This document shows, one piece after another, positions 1 through 5,900 of a stretch of DNA of 8,540 bases (positions are counted from its first letter, which is position 1; each line of letters starts with the position of its first letter). The notes under the pieces were generated by a model. That model did no database searches. It was not told the origin of the DNA and worked only from the letters and a program-made list of their open reading frames with translations. The DNA lies in NCBI GenBank assembly GCA_003477185.1, contig DMTJ01000463.1, forward strand, positions 1 to 8,540. The letters are read 5' to 3'. Position numbers and translations under genes: made by a program. Source of the stretch: Lentisphaeria bacterium. GTDB taxonomy: Bacteria; Verrucomicrobiota; Lentisphaeria; JABSQK01; UBA12247.

Positions 1-434
1 AGATAGCCCAGGGCCTCTACCGGGACGTCCATCTCGAAAACCTGCACCGCTGGGATACGATCATCGGACTTCAGCTTGAGAATCTCATTCTCAACAACCT
101 CACGGCCTTGATCCGCCGTCTTGACATCGCGCCTGAAAGCATCATCAGCGCCTCGCCGTATCGGCAGCACCAGACCAAGCGTCACGATGCTTGTCAGGTC
201 GACCTGCTTATCCATACCCGCAACAGTGTTGTCTATGTCTGCGAGATCAAGTTTCGCGGTAAGATCGAGAATTTGGTGATCGCCGAACTACGGCAGAAGA
301 TCAAACGTATGCTAGGAATGGCTGGCAGGTCCATTCGTCCCGTGCTGATCTATCACGGCGAGTTAGCCCCTGGAATTAAGGAAAGCGACTTCTTCTCGTA
401 TTTGATTCCCGTCGGGGAGTTTCTGCACCAGTAG
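1..434 (+). CDS. AAA-type ATPase C-terminus with PD-(D/E)XK nuclease-like domain (5' end cut by window)
   Basis: The reading frame is open from base 3 to a TAG at 432-434, so this is the last ~143 residues of a longer protein that begins outside the window. The first in-window start (a TTG at 108) is internal and is not the true start. An early segment has the W-x(4)-G-x-x-L/F-E pattern (Trp at 51-53, then GLQLENLIL) seen before the C-terminal domain of archaeal-type AAA+ ATPases (COG1672/DUF234-like). A PD-(D/E)XK-like core follows: Asp in QVDLLI (codon 201-203) and the E-x-K of CEIKF (Glu 243-245, Lys 249-251), with hydrophobic strands around both. In this family an N-terminal P-loop ATPase is joined to this nuclease-like end; the P-loop part is not visible here. 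The cellular role of such proteins is poorly known. It converges on the operon to its right and is probably unrelated to it. I am fairly sure of the nuclease-like fold and less sure of the exact family. Confidence 0.72.
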   Translation, partial: IAQGLYRDVHLENLHRWDTIIGLQLENLILNNLTALIRRLDIAPESIISASPYRQHQTKRHDACQVDLLIHTRNSVVYVCEIKFRGKIENLVIAELRQKIKRMLGMAGRSIRPVLIYHGELAPGIKESDFFSYLIPVGEFLHQ

Positions 435-455
435 TGAGACCGTGCAGGCCGACAG

Positions 456-469
456 GCTCTCGGAAGAGC
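456..469. terminator. Small hairpin in the convergent gap, possible terminator
   Basis: A perfect 5-bp stem GCTCT/AGAGC with a CGGA loop lies between the two convergent genes. On the + strand it is followed by GTTTACTT, a poor T-rich tail. On the minus strand it lies just past the PqqD-like stop codon and has no T-run. A second inverted repeat, CTGCAC (423-428) with GTGCAG (442-447), spans the stop codon of the + strand gene and could add to the structure. The position suits a shared terminator, but the stem is short and the U-tract weak. Confidence 0.3.
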
Positions 470-471
470 GT

Positions 472-864
472 TTACTTACCGTCAGTCTTCGCCACCGGTT
501 GCTCTACCTGGAGTTGGATGAGGTGACGGAGCATCAGCATTTTGGTGAACTGCAGGGTGGCGTGCCTGCTTTGATCGACCGTCAGTGAGAACTCCGTACG
601 AAGCTTCTGCTCAATGCTACGCAGGTCACGTTTGCCGTCCACCTGGCTCCAGAAGAAGCTGCCGTGAGCATCGAGGTTTACACGAATGTTACGATAGAGG
701 CGAAACTTGCGGATGAGTTTGGCACCAAAGCCGGAACCGCGCTGCACTGGCATGCGAATCTGGCAGCAGTTGTTCTGATCCAGCAGAACCTCCGCCATCG
801 GGTTGTGACAGGGAACGGCCTCGAACGGGTTTTTTGCCGGAACAGCCACATCCGGTTTGGTCAA
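472..864 (-). CDS. PqqD-like small winged-helix (RRE-fold) protein
   Basis: The 130-residue product has the signature of the PqqD family (PF05402): NPMAEVLLD near residues 21-29, then LDAHGSFFWSQVDGKRDL at about 64-81, then a helical end with IEQKLRTEF (84-92) and a hydrophobic closing helix LMLRHLIQL. The conserved pattern is L-D-x-x-G-S-x-x-W-x-x-x-D-G-K-R. PqqD itself binds the precursor peptide PqqA and presents it to the radical SAM enzyme PqqE; the same fold is the RiPP recognition element. No PQQ genes are visible here, so the role is open. The chosen start is a TTG at 864-862 that overlaps the TGA of the upstream gene (TTGA). It keeps the family-like NP segment, has no clear Shine-Dalgarno and would rely on coupling. 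An in-frame GTG at 849-847 is an alternative; an ATG at 798-796 would cut the NP motif. The same frame stays open further upstream, to 1188, but that part is an out-of-frame reading of the neighbouring gene. It is the last gene of the operon and ends with TAA. Confidence 0.82.
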   Translation of the reverse strand: MTKPDVAVPAKNPFEAVPCHNPMAEVLLDQNNCCQIRMPVQRGSGFGAKLIRKFRLYRNIRVNLDAHGSFFWSQVDGKRDLRSIEQKLRTEFSLTVDQSRHATLQFTKMLMLRHLIQLQVEQPVAKTDGK

Positions 865-2984
865 AACGGTGCGCCCGAGATGGCGTTCTTCATCAGTTGC
901 ATGGCGATGGTAAACATACTGATGAGGCCGACGCCGGTAAAGTAGCCGGCCATGAGGGCAGGGGCCTGTTTGAGGAAGTTGGTCTGGCCGTACTTCTTCT
1001 GAAACCAGTACCGGCCAAGGAGTGCCCCCAAGACTTCGAGCACCATGGTATGCGGCAAGGCCCCAAAGCCTCGGACCATGCCGTAGATCAGCATGATCGG
1101 CAGGTTGAAGGCGGAGAGCGCACCGTAGAGGATTACGCAGCCGACAAAGCCAGCTCCGATTACTTCGGGATGTACAGCTTTTTTCCAAAATTCGCTGTTG
1201 GTGATGCTCTTCTCATTCGGGTCCTCTCCGGGGACGATATGGGTGGAGGAGAACAACAGCACTTGGTTCTTGGCCTGCAATTCCCAGTTGATCTGGGCCG
1301 CAGGGAAGACATCGGAAGGAATTGGGTTGGCCTTCCAGATGAAGCCCCAGAGGAAGAGGGACAGGACAAGGAGAACCGGTAGGGCCACGAGGTCGGTTTT
1401 AAGCAGCGACCCAAAGCGGACACCGGTGAGTTCGTTAATCCGAAATGACTGGGTCATAGGACCAAAGTTCTCGATCGGTACTGGTGCCAGCCAAATGTCT
1501 ACACCTTTGGCGCCAGAGAGCAGAAAGAAGGTCTCGCGCACGAAGGGAATGTCGACGGACTGGCCGGAAATTCCTAGGAGCCGGGCGTTGACGTAGGAGA
1601 GCAGAGGGCTGTAGATAAAGGCAAAGATCAACAGAAACGCCAGGATACTGAAGGACTTAGGCAAGACTACGTAACAGAGGATGACGACCGAGGCTGAGGA
1701 GATGATGTAGGCGACGATGGCAATCCAGAGCGGGCAGTCACCGCGTTCGCCATTGGGCGGCGCCCACAGGTCCACACGCTTGTCTTGCTGTTTCTTGTGC
1801 TTGCGAATTTCGCGCATTTTTCCGGCTGCATCTCGGATCGAGGCGATCAGGCAGACGGCGGCAATCCCCAGCCCGGAGCCAATGCCGAAGCTCATCCAGA
1901 AGTCCATGGAATTGGCGAAGGTGGTATTGACGGTGTCCATGCCCGGGCGCCAAGTTGGCAGGTAGCCAGTGACGTGGAGCAATGGGTTCATAATCGCCGT
2001 GAGCAGAATAGCGATAAAGGTGCCAATGACAGACCAGAACGGCAGAACGAAGCCGAGAAAGACGATGCCAAGATCCATGACCACGCCTGTCGGTGTGGCA
2101 GGCAGGAGCGTCTCGGTCATGGTCGTGGTGTCGACGAATGGTTGCGGGACCAGAAAGAATGGCTTGCTCAAGAACAAGCCGGATATGGCCGGGATGCCGA
2201 CTTGGATGAAGCCGAAGGCCAGGCCAATGGTCACGCCCAGCGAGAAGATGCGGGCGCGCGTGCTTTTCTGTCGCTTGGCTGGCTTGTCGGGGACGGCACC
2301 CTCTGCATCATCATCGCCTGTGGCCTCGCCGTTGGTCTGCTCCGGCCCGTCTTCGACGCCATCGCTCTCCGCGAGGGCCATGGCACCCTGAGCGGCAATG
2401 GGTGCGAGGGGGAAGGGCAGTTGCTCGATGTCAGAGGTCAGCCGGAAGAAGACGTAGCCTAGTGCATAGCGCTTGATCAGGGTGACGACGGTGAGGAAAA
2501 CAATGATTGCAATGGGCACGAACCAATCGACGTGAAAGAGGTCACGATTGAGAATGGCGGGGCTGTCGGGCGACGGGACGAACCAAGTCGGGAAGGCGTT
2601 ATACATGCCGGCATCGCGCGCCGCATCACTCCCAGCCAAGTAGGCGCGATAGACCATTTCGCCCATTGGCCCACCTGGAAAGAGCACGTGGCCCATCATC
2701 ATCACGCTGGCAGCATGCAGCAACACGACCAGGTGCTGTTTGGACATCGGTTTCATGGCGCGGCGAGCAATCTCCATGAACAGAATCACGGTCACCCACG
2801 AGGCCGCTGAGCCAATGCCCTGGCCGGTCATCAGTCCCAGGTAGATGCCGCCAGGCATCATCACGAGGCCGCAAAAGATGATGCCCACTACGGTGGACCA
2901 GCCGAAGCCATCCTTGAACTCAGTGGGAGTTTCGAGTAAGGAGCGGTAGAGCTCTACCTCTTTGTCTACGGGTTTCTCAGCCAT
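861..2984 (-). CDS. OPT-superfamily-like polytopic membrane transporter, 707 aa
   Basis: This is a large inner-membrane protein with roughly 12-14 predicted hydrophobic segments, for example near residues 29-50, 55-71, 84-103, 155-170, 248-270, 300-334, 364-384, 419-465, 530-550, 605-660 and 672-697. Two features recall the oligopeptide transporter (OPT/YSL) superfamily: the early YLGLMTGQGIGSAASW stretch (48-63), and EQLPFPLAPIAAQGAMAL (187-204), which matches the E-x-LPFP-x-A segment after an early helix in OPT proteins. The last 100 residues (GAGFVGC to a GYFTGVGLISM end) also resemble the OPT C-terminus. A strongly acidic, low-complexity linker lies at about 205-240, between membrane segments. 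The start is an ATG at 2984 overlapping the upstream gene by 8 bases, with AGGAGG at 3002-2997 and a 12-base spacer. OPT proteins import peptides or metal chelates by proton coupling; the substrate here cannot be read from sequence. The superfamily link is by motif recognition, not by a search. Confidence 0.68.
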   Translation of the reverse strand: MAEKPVDKEVELYRSLLETPTEFKDGFGWSTVVGIIFCGLVMMPGGIYLGLMTGQGIGSAASWVTVILFMEIARRAMKPMSKQHLVVLLHAASVMMMGHVLFPGGPMGEMVYRAYLAGSDAARDAGMYNAFPTWFVPSPDSPAILNRDLFHVDWFVPIAIIVFLTVVTLIKRYALGYVFFRLTSDIEQLPFPLAPIAAQGAMALAESDGVEDGPEQTNGEATGDDDAEGAVPDKPAKRQKSTRARIFSLGVTIGLAFGFIQVGIPAISGLFLSKPFFLVPQPFVDTTTMTETLLPATPTGVVMDLGIVFLGFVLPFWSVIGTFIAILLTAIMNPLLHVTGYLPTWRPGMDTVNTTFANSMDFWMSFGIGSGLGIAAVCLIASIRDAAGKMREIRKHKKQQDKRVDLWAPPNGERGDCPLWIAIVAYIISSASVVILCYVVLPKSFSILAFLLIFAFIYSPLLSYVNARLLGISGQSVDIPFVRETFFLLSGAKGVDIWLAPVPIENFGPMTQSFRINELTGVRFGSLLKTDLVALPVLLVLSLFLWGFIWKANPIPSDVFPAAQINWELQAKNQVLLFSSTHIVPGEDPNEKSITNSEFWKKAVHPEVIGAGFVGCVILYGALSAFNLPIMLIYGMVRGFGALPHTMVLEVLGALLGRYWFQKKYGQTNFLKQAPALMAGYFTGVGLISMFTIAMQLMKNAISGAPF

Positions 2985-5900
2985 GGTGGGCGGTGCCCTC
3001 CTGGTTCAGGAGTTTTTGTGCCATGAGCTCACTGGCCTCGGTAAACATCTCGCTGCGGTCTTCCTCGCTCACAGCACGCCAGTGGAGGAAGTGCTTGCGC
3101 AGCTGGGTCACGAAGCCATGATTGAGGCGCAGCCACGACTCGCTGCTGCCAGACTGGCGGACCAGTGCGATGTGGGCGATGAACTCGCCTGTTGCCGCAT
3201 CGGTAGGCAGCGAGATCAACATGCGCTGGGAAACACTAAGGTCGTAAGGCTTGAGCCAGATGGTGGTGGCAATCTGTGGGACATACGCTTGCTCAGCTAG
3301 GGCGTCAAGCTCGTCGGCCAGTCCCATTTCCGGAGGCCCAGCGAAGAAACGGCCTGAGCTTCCCTCGCCGTGATTCTCCATATAACGATGGAAGAAAGCG
3401 AGCACGGCGATGCGATCGCGATGCGTGAAGGTGAACGGAAGGTCGAAGCTGAGCACGTCCTCCTTAGGCTCCGGCAGCTTCCAGCCAGCATCGTCGGCCG
3501 GGCTGGCGATCTCCATGGCCGTGCGCGCCGGAAAAATGGTCGAGAAAATGGTGGATGCAGCCACTGCGATTGAGGCGTAGATCGTAGTCACTGAGGTAAA
3601 GGTCATATTTAGTCCGCCGGTTAGCTCCATCTCGGTCAGGATGCGGCCGACGCCTTGGCTGAGGAGGTAGCCGAGCACTGCACCGACCACCGAATAGACG
3701 ACGGCCTCGGCGAAGAACATGAAGAAGACGTAGCGCGGGGCAATTCCGATGGCGTTGTAGACGTAAATCTCCTCCCGTCGCTCATAGACGGAGCCCTTGA
3801 GCGTATTCAGGACCACCAGGCCGGTCATGAGCAGTGGCACAAGCATGTCGAGCAGTCCGGCAAGGCTGGCCTCACGCGTCCGCTTACCAAGGTAGGCGAT
3901 TCCATCCAGGCCGTAATAGACGGCGCGGGCGCTTCGCTCCATGTAGGTTTCGATCCGCTCGCGGGCATCCGCGAATTGCAGGCCGGGCATGGAAACTGCG
4001 ATCGATGAAATGATCTTCTTGCTGTACATGCCTTGGCAGGAAGGTGGATCGCGGTCTATCGGAAAAATGATGATGTGGCTGGCTGGGAGGCGAGGCGCAT
4101 CTAGATCGGCTAACACCTGCCAGGTAACGTTGTCCAGGCTGACGGTTTCCAAGGCGTCGATATCGAAAGGCAGCAGGTCCTGACCGTCGAGGTCGCGCAG
4201 GTTGTCCAAGGATTCTGCTGCGAAGATCGCAACCACGGGGTGCACCTGTGATTCGATCGTCACAGTTGCGCGTCCGGCTTCGATATCAGCTGGGGAAATG
4301 CCCAACTCTTCTGCCGCAGCATCGGGGATTATCACTGGTGCTGGCGAGTCGGAGAAGATGCAGTCCTCCGCCGTGAACCAGGCCTTCCTACCGATGAAGC
4401 GGAGCTGATCACGAATCGGATCGCGATCGTTGAAGGTCAGAATTGAGGAGAATTCCACCGCGCGCCGAGCCCCTTGATCGGACGTGAAGACTGCCTCAAT
4501 CTTCGGATTTTCGTAATTGCTCTCCCAGTCGATGCTCCCGATCAGGAAGGTGCGTGGGCAGATGTCGTAGACATGCCCGTATTCTTCATTGAGCGCGTAG
4601 ACCTCGCCGGTTGTCATGCCGCGGAACCGCTCCTGCTTCACCAGAAAACCCTGGTAGTTGGCCTTGCCTAGGGAGATCTGCTTGTCCACGAGGTCGGATT
4701 GCACAGACGTGAAGCAGATCATGACAAAGGTCATCAGGACCAGGGTGGCGCAGGTGAGGCCGGTACGGACTTTACGCCGGTGCATGTTATTGAGCCCCAA
4801 CATCACGGCCGAGCCGATCGCGCTCATCATCTTCACATCCGCGCCTTTGACCTTGCCGGAACGCTTGCTCAACTCCTCCAGATTCTCACTGAACTTGCTG
4901 GAGGCCAGCACCGTCACGCCGCCAGATATGATCATGATGATAAAGCCCAGCAAAATCATCAGCGACGAGCGGACCATCGAGAACGCCGGATGCAGGATAT
5001 TCAATAGCGTATAGGCCACTAGGAAAATCACGGCCTGAGCGGTGAGTTGCTTGCGAATATCGCTAAAGCCGAAGACCAGTTTCTCGAAGAAGAAGACAAA
5101 CGGCACCAGCAGCCCTAGATACCAGAGAATGCCGAGGACGGCTTCGAAGATCGACTCGCGCAGGACTGGATGGTTGTGGATCGAGTAGGTGATGGATTCG
5201 CGCGCCTGGCGGACAGCATCGGCCAATGGCAGCTCCCCGCTCTCACTAGCGTCGCTTAGCTCCTGACCCTTCTTCTGATAGGCCACCGTTCGTTCATCAG
5301 CCATGTTATGATGCACCAGCAGATCGAGCCGTCGACCGTTCAACGAGGCCATCGAACGCGCCACATCGAAGGCGACATCGCTGATCAGTTCACTGTCTTG
5401 GGCGAGGTAGCCAGCACCATCAATCTCGCGGTCTGGATCGGGCACGAAGTCGTCTTCAATGTTCAGCATGAAGGCCCGGGTTTCATTGGCAAACTCGTTG
5501 TCGGCTGTGCCGGACAGCAGCTTGATATAGACGGTCTCGTCCGGCGAGACAAAGGTCGTCTGGATGCCGTCCTGCGTGCCGGAGAATGGAAACCGGCAGG
5601 TCTTATCCAAGGCCGCCAAGCCGAACTTATCGACGAACTCCACGCCGGAGTACTCGCGCATGGTCTGCGGATTCAGCAAATCCAGCAGGGTGACAGGCGA
5701 TGCCCGGAAGGTGACGATCGTGACCGACTCCATGATTTCCTTGACCCAAGTGGCAATCCCGGTGGACTTGAATAGTCGCTGCCCGGACGGCCCTTCATCC
5801 TTCATGAAATGGATCAGCCCATCCTCACCGTAGCCGACGGCGAGCGGCGCATAGCCACTCACATGATGGGTGGCAAAGCCGAGGACGTGGTAGGGCAGGG

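Noticed and set aside
472..864. True PQQ biosynthesis gene pqqD
   Set aside because: No pqqA, pqqB, pqqC or pqqE is in the window and the sequence is a divergent PqqD-like type, so the gene symbol would mislead.
865..1188. Upstream extension of the PqqD-like frame to an ATG at 1188
   Set aside because: This part overlaps the OPT-like gene in another frame and reads as Arg/His/Pro-rich nonsense; the PqqD family homology begins only after 864.
834..1382. A 182-codon + strand ORF opposite the OPT-like gene
   Set aside because: It lies wholly antisense to a gene with clear membrane-protein features and has a hydrophilic, His/Gly/Glu-rich composition typical of a shadow frame in GC-rich DNA.
1785..2462. 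A 225-codon + strand ORF
   Set aside because: It is antisense to the OPT-like gene, has a repetitive charged composition and shows no family motif, so it is a shadow frame.
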